Of a DNA stretch of 64,000 nt, positions 1 through 8,624 are shown piece by piece. The notes under the pieces are model-generated. The model saw only the letters and a list, made by a program, of their open reading frames with translations. It was not told where the DNA came from and made no database searches. The stretch lies in contig OW028573.1 of NCBI GenBank assembly GCA_932294295.1, positions 17,628,155 through 17,692,154 on the forward strand, given 5' to 3'. Each line of letters opens with the position of its first letter. Positions within the stretch are counted from its first letter, which is position 1. The DNA is from Alitta virens (taxonomy: Eukaryota; Annelida; Polychaeta; Phyllodocida; Nereididae). The position numbers and the translations under genes are program-made.

Positions 1-143
1 ATGGTCTTTAAATACAGTTATAATGCTTCTTTGCCAATGCTTCTTTGCCAGGCATGGTCTTTAAATACAGTTATAATGTTTCTTTGCCAATGCTTCTTTG
101 CCAGGCATGGTCTTTAAATACAGTTATAATGTTTCTTTGCCAA
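1..143. repeat. 53-bp tandem repeat, about 2.7 copies
   Basis: Units begin at 1, 54 and 107 and are almost identical (one C/T difference). Each unit contains the 13-mer TGCTTCTTTGCCA or its variant twice. The array touches the window edge, so more copies may lie upstream. No coding content is seen. Confidence 0.9.
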
Positions 144-1812
144 CTTAGTTTTTAATCCTCACTCAGACGCAGTGCTGGGTGGGCCAGTTCAGTCCCTCAT
201 ATTTGTTGGTTCACCAAGAAAAAACCCTGGGAAGCTGTAAACAGTGCAAAACACCTGTGACAGTTAATTTGTTGCTGTTTCATTGAGGCGGTCTGCTAGC
301 CTCATGAATCAGAACGGGTCGAGATATGAAGGAGCATTTGCTTATCATGGCTTTTCATGATCATTGACCGCAGGTGAGCCGTTTCCAGGGGGCAGAGAGG
401 AGGGCACGGGGACCGCCTTCTTCCCGGGGACTCCCACCGCCGCCAGCCGGCCCCCCTTAATGGCAACCGGGAGGCGTGAAATGAAGGCGGTGCGCCCATC
501 ACCCGACCAGGTGCGAATCTAATCAGGCTGAGCCCATACAGTGCACTATATGCTCTTAACTGTGTTGTGCCTATGGAGTTGGTAAGAGGGCTGCTTTGGC
601 CCAAGCAGTGCATCCTGACATTGGCTTGCAAGGATGCAAACATTGTTAAGAGACATTTTTGTAGACCCACCCCTGAACAAAATAATAATGAATTGATATT
701 CAGTACATCCACAACGTTAAATCAATAATTTAATAGGTTTACTTCAGGTATAACAGTTAGTTTCATTAAAAATGGTAGAGACAGTTGTAGCCACATATTT
801 CTGGTTGTAACTATAACTGACTAAAGCCAGTTGCTTCCGTCTACTTCTATATAATATTCGGCTTACACCTACCACCTATCATATATATCATAAATATGTA
901 CATGTACTTTTAGATCTGTCTTTGAGTAGCCAGCCAGACAGTTCCCATTTGGAGCCATAACTGTGATACAATCGTATAGTTACCAATAATAAGGCTGGTT
1001 TCCTTTGTTTTATTTACAACAGAATGCAAGGAGAATCATTTAGATTATAAAGCAAGATTATGGAGAGGGGATCAGATAACACAGAACCCCCCCCCCCTAA
1101 TACCACATATATACTGTACAAGGAGGATGAGAACTTTACCCATTCTTCCCTGTCAGCATCATACAAAAAGGCAAACCGATTACGTTAGCTTATAGATTAC
1201 ATAATCTGAAAATTTCATGGACAACATTATTCAATGACAGCTCATCTCATAGTTTCCCATTTGTCAGTGCATACTGAGTGTACTTTAACACCCCTTGCAT
1301 ACATGTAGTATTATGTACACATGTATATGCAATCGACACAAAGTATTCGAACAGGAGTATTCATCAATATGTCAAATGAACCGATGCCAAGTTATCTAAC
1401 CCTGTTTCTGATAATTTCATATAAACATAAATCCGCAGATGTTTGGGGCCAATTCAATCATGGTGCGCTATCTTCCGCGAAATCAAATTCCTGGAATACT
1501 CATCAGAACGAGGTCAAAGGTAAAATTATGACCTCTCGGAGGGTGCAAGAGACAGGAAAGGTGCTGCAGGACAGGGTAATGGGGCTGCAGGACAGGGTGA
1601 TTGGGCTGCAGGTGGGAGGACCTCATTTCCTGATATGGCCCAAGGAATTTGCGTGAGACATTGGATCTGGAAAATGCATCAATGACAAGATGATTACTGT
1701 GTATATTGGTACAAATGGCAAGAAAAAACAAAAACAAGAAATACAAGTTACATGCTTAACTATATAAATAATAAATTATACAAAATAACAATATGCAAAT
1801 GACGCAGCACTC

Positions 1813-1974
1813 TAGATAGATAGATGGATAGATAGATATGTAGATAGGTAGATAGGTAGATAGGTAGATAGGTAGATAGGTAGACAGATAGATAGATAGA
1901 TAGACAGACAGATAGACAGCTAGACAGATATATAGATAGATAGATAGATAGATAGATAAGTAGGTAGATAGATA
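1813..1974. repeat. GATA/GACA microsatellite
   Basis: About 160 bp of imperfect TAGA/GATA units with GGTA and GACA variants. It is one of three such arrays in the window. Confidence 0.95.
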
Positions 1975-2799
1975 ACTTTTCTATTTTGAACTCTCTTTAA
2001 ATGAATTAGGATTTGTAGAAGTACACAGCGTTCAGAATACATGTACACGACCAAAAAGAGCTAAAAAGGCAAGGTTGTCCTTTGCAAAGAATGAAAATGA
2101 TGTGCTCCACCCTTACACAAATGGCACCCCGGTAGAATGAACTGAGAGGGTACTAGTTAGGTATTAGGTGGTGAGAGGGGTGATTCCCGGGTGAACATGA
2201 ACTGTCACCATGGGACACAAAAACACCCTGTCTGAGGGAGGTTGACAAAACGCTCATTAATCACCAGGTGACAGCACCGCCTAAAGGTCCTCCTGCAGTG
2301 ATGACAACATAGGATCTAAAGGATTCAGAGGTCTACAAAGATGCAGTTGTGTTCGTCCCATCTCACACAACACCTGTCCCAATGTGTCAACAGACTCAAC
2401 ACATGACTCTGTCTGCTGCTTCCATACTATTATTTATTGGCTTCCTAAAGTGGTGTTTATTTGCGGATAACCTGCGTGACTCTTGGTAATAGATTCGTGC
2501 CCTGCTGAGTCCGAAACTGACAACAGAAGCTTCTTTAGTTTTAGAAGATGCCTGAGTTCTTAGAATTCCAAACCTTTCAACGGGGACATACAGTTGATGA
2601 TCAAGACCATGTCTTTTGTCATCCATGGTCAATGAGACAATTTGTGAGAGTAAGACCATGCAAAACTTCTTAGAATTATCATGTCTTGTCTTGTCATTAC
2701 GTCGGTCCCTGGCATGTTTTTGGTATAAGGTGAGTAGATTCAGATGAGCAGCAATACAATGCAATGCAATAAAAGCATCATTATACCATATAGAATATG

Positions 2800-2855
2800 A
2801 AAAGAAAGAAAGAACGAAAGAACGCAAGAAAGAAAGAAAGAAAGAAAGAAAGAAA
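2800..2855. repeat. GAAA microsatellite
   Basis: Imperfect AAAG/GAAA tetranucleotide run with AACG variants. Confidence 0.95.
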
Positions 2856-3921
2856 TATTGTATTCTCCTGACTAGCCCGGCATACTAGCCTTGCTGGACA
2901 CCTTACAACACAAACGAAGCCCTTTACTAATAAATAAATGAAGAAAAAAAAATCATCAATCCATATATCAAAGAAACGGACTCCCTACAAATTCAGTACA
3001 CCGGCATTGGGTCACCAAGAACCACCATGCTGCCAGCAGCTGTTTGGACTGTGACAAGCGATTAGTAGCAAATCATTCGATTATAGCTAATCTCCGTTTC
3101 ATTAGAAATTCAATTCTTTATGTTTGCTTGACATCCAGCGGGGGTGCCCAGGCTCTCTTTCCTGCTCTCTGGGTGGCAGTCTGGGGGCCAGGTGCAGCCC
3201 ATCTTGTTCATGTTGCTGCAGCAGCTTCATCCCGCATCACAGACAACATCTTGAAGTCAACAGCCCTAAACTTTCTCCCTGTAACGACTTTCAAATAAAC
3301 TTTGTCTTGTAAGCAGTTGGCAAAAAAGTTGGTGATTCCTAACACTGCTGGGCACTGCTACAGCATACTCACGGTAAAAGGTTTAATGTGAGTTGAAATA
3401 CCACTTACCATTTGCCCAAATAATCAACAACTCAGGCTACTGTTTTTGGTTACTGTAGAAATACAAGGTATATCATAAATTGTTTTTCTCTTCTTCTTTT
3501 TTTCTTTCTTTTTTCAGCAAGGCATATCTAAACTTTCAGTTCTTAGCAAGAGCATTGATCACAGACAGGTCAAACTAATAATTATATATTTTTTTTTGGA
3601 AAATGAAAAACTTTCGAAAGAAACTGATTGACTAGCGACACGTATTTCCAGCAGATGACGCTGTCATGCGGACAACACCTGCGCCCCCAAACGGACTCAT
3701 CAATCTGCCTGTCACGACCCCTGCCGGCTGGCTCAATGCCCCGCTCCAATCGCTCCATCTTTAAAACGTATTTTTCTTCCCTTTAACTAGAAACACTGAA
3801 CACTGCCGCATGTTAGCCATTGCACCCCAGGACATGGTTCCGTAAATCAAAGCAATTTTTTCCACCAGGGAGAATCTGAGGGAATCCCACATCTCCAACA
3901 TGCAGGCCTATGCAGAAGGAT

Positions 3922-3941
3922 GGGGGGGGGGGGGGGGGGGG
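3922..3941. repeat. G20 homopolymer
   Basis: Twenty consecutive G residues. Similar tracts are at 24423-24433 (11), 25674-25686 (13) and 25875-25889 (15), with a C14 tract at 8776-8789. They could form G-quadruplexes. Their exact length may be affected by sequencing. Confidence 0.9.
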
Positions 3942-4303
3942 CTTCCATCAGTTGCTGACTGTTTTACTCTACCTCTGCACTAGAATCAAATAAATGCAAT
4001 AGTAAACAACATACACTGGATAATTCATTTACTTACATTGAGAAACGACATACAAAAATCATCCAAATTGACAGTGAGTGTATAAATGTTTGCATATCAT
4101 ATTAAACCACTTAAATTTGATCAACATTTCACTGAAATGTTAAGCCAAAATTAATACAATATGGTTTCATTAAAGTCAATACAGCACTGGATGAACTCCT
4201 GTGCAGAACAGAACACGCTGTAAGACCGCCACATTACGTAACTCTGGTCTTGACAAGTTCTATATTTTATCACTCAACTAGACCAAAAGATTGCGGCACT
4301 TAT

Positions 4304-4459
4304 GGGGAATTAATATATATTAATATAGTTTAAAGATGGCACACATGGCCAATTAATCAATCCTTATCTTCAGGTCGTTAGGGGGACGCTGGGGTTAAGC
4401 TGGGCTCTCCTCTGTGCCCTCAGTTGTCAGTGAAACGCCAGCGCAATAGGACGTTTTTC
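4304..4459 (+). repeat. A1 split direct repeat (left end)
   Basis: This 156-bp repeat starts GGGGAATTAAT and ends GGACGTTTTTC. The same sequence recurs at 8247-8402. It lies 14 bp before the ORF1 ATG, so promoter and 5' leader probably lie in or next to it. Confidence 0.93.
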
Positions 4460-4473
4460 TCTGCTCAAACAAA

Positions 4474-5529
4474 ATGTCAACTTTAGAAAATTTTGTTTTT
4501 GATGACTGGGCTGGTGAACACAGTCTGGATAGAGATTCGACGAGAGTACTTCGTCAACAACACCTGGATAAAGCTGACCAGTTGCTGTCACTAGAACGTA
4601 GCCATGTGATGCGTTTAGGACTATCTCTGGGACAGGAATTGGCCTTGGTAACAGCTTTGGTGGCTTTGGGCAATACCACTGTGAAGCAAACGGATGCATC
4701 ATCAAGCCAGCCTACAACAGACACCAGTGCGGAAGCAGGTACCTCGAAGCAAACAGAAGATACTGATAAAGAAGAGGGGGCTACTGCAGCTGACAAAGAC
4801 AGGAATTTGACAGCTCTTGACAATGCTGAGGATGCCCTGGATGGCCTCATGTCAGCCATGGGAGTCGTTGCCCCAGCTCGTATGATGGTCAAGAAAGACA
4901 ACCCGATCCCTCCAAGCAGCAGGACTGAGTTCCAGGATCCGCATGATCCCAGGATCCTCTTAACCATAAAGGCCTCCAGCAGAAGAGCAGAAAAGATCAT
5001 CAACTTCCTTCCCGACAGAGTGAAGGAACGTGTACAGAGGAGGAAGAGAGACAGGCTAGTGTTTTCCCAGGGAGAAGATGGGAGCATTACATTCAAGCCA
5101 GCAGAAGAGGATATGCATTCAATCACTATGGCAGAGTGGGGGGCAGCTAATATGAGGTTGCTCAGTCACCTACTTCGTAGCGGTCAGTTGGATTACCCTG
5201 AGGTGGAGTACTACTTGGCCTACACTATGCAAGTATATGAGCTGGCTGACAAGTTTGAATGGGCTGGTATAATGGAGTTTGATAGCCGCTACAGGGAGCT
5301 GCAGGCTGAGCATGGCTTCAGGTGGGGAGACATGAGATTTGCCTCCCAAATCCATCTCCTGACCCCAAGACGCCAGGTAATCCAGCCTAATCAACGTAAA
5401 CCAGCTGGCCCCAAGGAGGACTGCAAGAGGTGGCTGGCATCCGGAGGAAAGAACTGTTTGTTTGGCAGCAAGTGCAAGTACATGCACAGGAAAGTCCCCT
5501 CAGAAGAGAGTCCAAAAAACGAGGCATAA
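4474..5529 (+). CDS. Ngaro ORF1, Gag-like protein with C-terminal CCCH finger
   Basis: This 351-aa protein starts at ATG 4474, 14 bp after repeat A1. It is the putative structural or nucleic-acid-binding protein of the element and would coat the RNA in cytoplasmic particles, by analogy with other Gag proteins. The N-terminal half includes an acidic, Ser/Thr-rich low-complexity stretch (about residues 75-110). A conserved-looking domain follows (about 165-310), including FDSRYRELQ and GFRWG, which resemble Gag-like ORFs of DIRS/Ngaro elements. The end carries a CCCH finger, C317-X10-C328-X5-C334-X3-H338. The last codons overlap the RT frame, and the heptamer A AAA AAC (5514-5520) sits three codons before the stop. 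Role in packaging is inferred from position and finger. Confidence 0.85.
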   Translation: MSTLENFVFDDWAGEHSLDRDSTRVLRQQHLDKADQLLSLERSHVMRLGLSLGQELALVTALVALGNTTVKQTDASSSQPTTDTSAEAGTSKQTEDTDKEEGATAADKDRNLTALDNAEDALDGLMSAMGVVAPARMMVKKDNPIPPSSRTEFQDPHDPRILLTIKASSRRAEKIINFLPDRVKERVQRRKRDRLVFSQGEDGSITFKPAEEDMHSITMAEWGAANMRLLSHLLRSGQLDYPEVEYYLAYTMQVYELADKFEWAGIMEFDSRYRELQAEHGFRWGDMRFASQIHLLTPRRQVIQPNQRKPAGPKEDCKRWLASGGKNCLFGSKCKYMHRKVPSEESPKNEA

Positions 5530-5598
5530 TTGGGGTCAACACTGAGGGAGCTTTGTGTTATGAGGCCTGGGAGAAGGCCCTCCCTCTGGATGACCCCA
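5514..5598 (+). promoter_or_regulatory. Programmed -1 ribosomal frameshift signal (Gag to RT)
   Basis: The heptamer A AAA AAC (5514-5520) is in the ORF1 phase required for tandem -1 slippage. Shifting there makes the next codon CGA at 5520, in the RT frame. After a 10-nt spacer comes a nested stem: TGGGGTCA 5531-5538 with TGACCCCA 5591-5598, GAGGGAG 5544-5550 with CTCCCTC 5580-5586, and GGCCT 5564-5568 with AGGCC 5575-5579. The ORF1 stop is at 5527-5529. The same heptamer works in retroviral frameshifting; its use here is inferred. Confidence 0.8.
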
Positions 5599-7070
5599 AA
5601 CGTGACTATATTTTGACTGGTGTGAGATTCGGATTTAAGGTTACTACACAGCCCTACAAGGGCCCTTTGGTTTGGCAAAGCAATTATAAATCAGCAACCT
5701 GCCACGAAAATAGATTGATGGTGGAACTTCAAATCAAGCAAGAACTAGCCAATGGAAGATACAAAGAAGCTATGACTCGTCCCAAGATCATCTCTGCTCT
5801 AGGGGCCATTCTTAAATCCGCCCCTGGCCAAGTTAGACTTATACATGACTGTTCAAGACCACCTGGATATGCACTAAATTATTTTGCTGAAAATGATAAG
5901 TTTAGCTATCAATCCATCCAGGATGCAGTGGAGTTGATAACCCCTGGATGCTATCTTGCCAAGGTTGACCTGTCATCTGCATATCGGTCAGTGAAGATTC
6001 ATCAAAGTGACCACCCATTATCTGGTCTGGCCTGGACATTTTCTGGTGATAATCACCCGACCATCTTATATGACACCAGATTAATGTTTGGTGCACGCAA
6101 AGCCCCAGAAATTTTTAATGACTTATCCCAGGCAGTGAGACGCATCATGAACCACAGGGGACTGTCTAGGATGGTCTGTTATCTAGACGACTTTCTAATT
6201 ATGGCAGATTCAAAAGATGAGTGCATAAACTGGACTTCACAACTCATATCACTGCTACGCTATCTCGGATTTGCTATCAATTACAACAAAGTGATGGGAC
6301 CTGCTCAGTGCCTGGATTTTCTTGGGGTCCAGATTGACACCACAGCTGGGGTTTTGAGGCTATCTCAAGATAAAATGGGACGATTAATGCAGGAAGTGCA
6401 ACAAATGCTGGCAAGGAAATCGGCTTCAAAACGAGAACTGCAATCATTAGCCGGCAAATTATCTTGGGCCAGCCAAGTGATACATGGGGGTCGCCCTCAT
6501 TTACGTAGAATTCTGGACAGAATAAACACCCTCCAGGGACCATCCCACAGAACACGTGTGACTGGGGACATGAAGAAAGACCTATTATGGTGGATAGATT
6601 TTGCTCATATGTTTAATGGCGCGCTGCCCATGATAGACTCTCGACCTGTTTCCCCTGTTTGCATTGATGCCTGTACCCTTGCTGGAGGTGGCTTTTACCA
6701 AGGTGCTGTCTTTAATATACAATGGCAAACCTGGCCTGGAGCAATTGCAAAGCATATTAATTACAAAGAAGTATTGACATTGGAACCAGCAGCATGGTTA
6801 TGGTCCCATCTATGGACCAACAAGCAAGTGTTTGTTTATTCGGACAATCAGGCAGCTGTCCACATTATTAATAGAGGAACTGCCAAGGATCCCTTTGTAA
6901 TGGACTCCCTACGTAGGGTATTTTGGCTTTCAGCTGTGTGGAACTTTAAACTTCGTGCATTTTATTACCCAGGTCATAGAAACATTTTAGCTGACGCTGC
7001 AAGCAGACTACAGGAACCTGGAGCATTTGATAGACTAGAGAGGGCCCTGCAGCACACCTTTTTAGAATAA
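5520..7070 (+). CDS. Ngaro ORF2, reverse transcriptase-RNase H (made by -1 frameshift)
   Basis: The frame is open from 5400 (after a TAA at 5397-5399) to the TAA at 7068-7070. It has no ATG before 5718, which lies past the start of the conserved region, so expression as a Gag-RT fusion through the heptamer at 5514-5520 is the best reading. Numbering from a GTG at 5430, RT motifs are VDLSSAY (D180) and YLDD (D253, D254). RNase H follows directly with D413 (CIDAC), E447 or E452, D472 (YSDNQAAV) and GHRNILADAASR (H516, D522). The catalytic set looks complete. The protein would copy element RNA into DNA. There is no methyltransferase or aspartic protease. The stop overlaps the ORF3 start as TAATG. 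Confidence 0.92.
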   Translation, partial: RGIIGVNTEGALCYEAWEKALPLDDPKRDYILTGVRFGFKVTTQPYKGPLVWQSNYKSATCHENRLMVELQIKQELANGRYKEAMTRPKIISALGAILKSAPGQVRLIHDCSRPPGYALNYFAENDKFSYQSIQDAVELITPGCYLAKVDLSSAYRSVKIHQSDHPLSGLAWTFSGDNHPTILYDTRLMFGARKAPEIFNDLSQAVRRIMNHRGLSRMVCYLDDFLIMADSKDECINWTSQLISLLRYLGFAINYNKVMGPAQCLDFLGVQIDTTAGVLRLSQDKMGRLMQEVQQMLARKSASKRELQSLAGKLSWASQVIHGGRPHLRRILDRINTLQGPSHRTRVTGDMKKDLLWWIDFAHMFNGALPMIDSRPVSPVCIDACTLAGGGFYQGAVFNIQWQTWPGAIAKHINYKEVLTLEPAAWLWSHLWTNKQVFVYSDNQAAVHIINRGTAKDPFVMDSLRRVFWLSAVWNFKLRAFYYPGHRNILADAASRLQEPGAFDRLERALQHTFLE

Positions 7071-8053
7071 TGGCTGCTCAGGTCACACAGGATGCCCTCT
7101 TAGGAGAAGTGGACTTTTTCCGCTCTCTTACTTGGGCCCCTAATACCCAGCGTTCATATGCAGTTCATAGGAAAGCTTATTTACAGTTCTGTGACTTACT
7201 AGGGCTGCAGCCAGTCCCTGCTTCTTCAGACCAATTATGCATGTATGCTGCTTACCTAGCCAGACGTCTGAAATATAACTCTGTTAAGCAATATATGAAC
7301 ATTATCAGGATTTTACATTTAGAATGGAATTTACCCAACCCCTTATCAGGAAACTTTAAGCTTCATTCAACCCTGCGGGGCATCAGACGACACCTAGGAG
7401 ACCGGGTGTTCCGCAAGGCCCCTATCACTCCTCAGCTATTATTGGCACTGTTGTCTCAATTGGATGTTACCACACCTGAAGGTGCTAACACCTGGGCTGC
7501 AGCACTAATAATGTTTTTTGGCTTGCTTCGTCGTTCTAATGTGCTTTCTTCTAGATCTGTGCCTTTTAATACTGACATTCATTTGCGCAGGCAAGACCTT
7601 CATTTCACCCCATCTGGTGTCCAGTTACGTATCCGCTGGTCCAAAACACTCCAGTTTCGCAGCAAGGAAATTATTTTGCCCCTCTGCAGAATCAAAAGAC
7701 ACCCCCTTTGCCCCACTCGGGCAGCTTATAATGCCTTAAATCTCACCCTTGGTGCCCCTTTGGATGGACCTGCCTTTGTTGTCCCCCAGGGAGCTTCCTT
7801 CAAACCTACCACTGCAGATCGGTTTGTACAAGTCATTAAACTTTCCCTGCAAGATCATTGCGACACCTCTGAGATCTCTGGACATAGTTTTCGTAGAGGT
7901 GGGGCCTGTTGGGCCTATGCATCTGGAGTACCTGTGGACACCATACGTCAGCTGGGAGACTGGAAGAGCAATGCCTATATGGCATACACCTTATGTGACT
8001 CTGACTCCCTTCATAAGGCCATAAATTCCATGGCCTCCACCTTACCACAATAA
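7070..8053 (+). CDS. Ngaro ORF3, tyrosine recombinase
   Basis: This 327-aa protein starts at ATG 7070, sharing the A of the ORF2 stop (TAATG), which suggests termination-reinitiation or a separate RNA. It would insert the circular DNA copy without target duplication. The N-terminal part (about 1-110) has the helical core-binding look (NTQRSYAVHRKAYLQFC). The catalytic part shows R154 (GLLRRSN), K192 (WSKTLQ), H272-S-F-R275, W298 (GDWKS) and the nucleophile, most likely Y306 (Y303 is the alternative). The R-K-HxxR-W-Y set looks complete and the length is typical for the family. There are no internal stops. B1 begins 31 bp after the stop codon. Confidence 0.94.
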   Translation: MAAQVTQDALLGEVDFFRSLTWAPNTQRSYAVHRKAYLQFCDLLGLQPVPASSDQLCMYAAYLARRLKYNSVKQYMNIIRILHLEWNLPNPLSGNFKLHSTLRGIRRHLGDRVFRKAPITPQLLLALLSQLDVTTPEGANTWAAALIMFFGLLRRSNVLSSRSVPFNTDIHLRRQDLHFTPSGVQLRIRWSKTLQFRSKEIILPLCRIKRHPLCPTRAAYNALNLTLGAPLDGPAFVVPQGASFKPTTADRFVQVIKLSLQDHCDTSEISGHSFRRGGACWAYASGVPVDTIRQLGDWKSNAYMAYTLCDSDSLHKAINSMASTLPQ

Positions 8054-8084
8054 TAACTTTCCTACCCCTACTTTTGGATTTGGG

Positions 8085-8246
8085 GAACTTTATGTTATAT
8101 AACTGCAATGGTTAACTACATTTACAATTATGTAATCACATTTATGCAACAATGTACTACTTATTATCAGGCGCGCGCTTTGCTTATCTATTATGTTTAT
8201 TAGTTAGTAATAAACTTTTTTACCCCTTAAATGTGTGTTTCTTTAA
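8085..8246 (+). repeat. B1 split direct repeat
   Basis: This 162-bp repeat runs from GAACTTTATG to TTTCTTTAA and is identical to 8463-8624. It contains AATAAA within GTAATAAAC near its end, a likely polyadenylation signal for element RNAs. The B1-A2 join at 8246/8247 corresponds to the circle junction expected in Ngaro replication. Confidence 0.92.
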
Positions 8247-8402
8247 GGGGAATTAATATATATTAATATAGTTTAAAGATGGCACACATGGCCAATTAAT
8301 CAATCCTTATCTTCAGGTCGTTAGGGGGACGCTGGGGTTAAGCTGGGCTCTCCTCTGTGCCCTCAGTTGTCAGTGAAACGCCAGCGCAATAGGACGTTTT
8401 TC
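8247..8402 (+). repeat. A2 split direct repeat
   Basis: This 156-bp repeat is identical by eye to A1 at 4304-4459 and directly abuts B1. The 60 bp after it (8403-8462) separate it from B2. Confidence 0.93.
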
Positions 8403-8462
8403 CCCTCCCACCTCCCCTTATCACCTGGTTTTAACTGTTACTATTCTGCACTTTTATGTTGT

Positions 8463-8624
8463 GAACTTTATGTTATATAACTGCAATGGTTAACTACATT
8501 TACAATTATGTAATCACATTTATGCAACAATGTACTACTTATTATCAGGCGCGCGCTTTGCTTATCTATTATGTTTATTAGTTAGTAATAAACTTTTTTA
8601 CCCCTTAAATGTGTGTTTCTTTAA
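8463..8624 (+). repeat. B2 split direct repeat (right end)
   Basis: This is the second copy of the 162-bp B repeat and ends TTTCTTTAA. The flanking DNA begins TTTACC. It carries the same AATAAA as B1. Confidence 0.92.

Larger units (their letters stand above)
144..4303. other. Gene-free stretch left of the retrotransposon
   Basis: No recognisable gene. It holds a GC-rich, balanced-composition patch at about 370-560 that could be regulatory, C-run and G-run tracts (1088-1097; 3922-3941), a GATA array and a GAAA array (listed separately). Another non-repetitive GC-rich patch lies at about 3640-3760. Short open frames here match nothing I recognise. Confidence 0.6.
4304..8624 (+). mobile_element. 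Ngaro-type tyrosine-recombinase retrotransposon, apparently intact
   Basis: The 4.3-kb element has the order A1 (4304-4459), ORFs 1-3, B1 (8085-8246), A2 (8247-8402), 60 bp, B2 (8463-8624). By eye A1 equals A2 and B1 equals B2, the split direct repeats known for Ngaro and PAT elements. The RT ORF goes straight from RNase H to its stop with no methyltransferase domain, which fits Ngaro better than DIRS/PAT. A tyrosine recombinase replaces the DDE integrase, and no target-site duplication is seen, as expected. Left flank ends CACTTAT; right flank begins TTTACC. All frames are open and repeat pairs identical, so I infer a recent insertion that may still be able to move. Whether it does is unknown. 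Confidence 0.93.

Noticed and set aside
302..712. 136-codon minus-strand frame
   Set aside because: It matches no family and mixes a GC-rich patch with AT-rich DNA. It has no splice or promoter support.
4554..6555. Several minus-strand frames opposite the Ngaro ORFs
   Set aside because: They are shadows of the + strand genes, which have clear catalytic motifs.
4304..8624. LTR retrotransposon or endogenous retrovirus
   Set aside because: There are no LTRs, protease, DDE integrase or envelope. The recombinase is of the tyrosine type and the repeats are split direct repeats.
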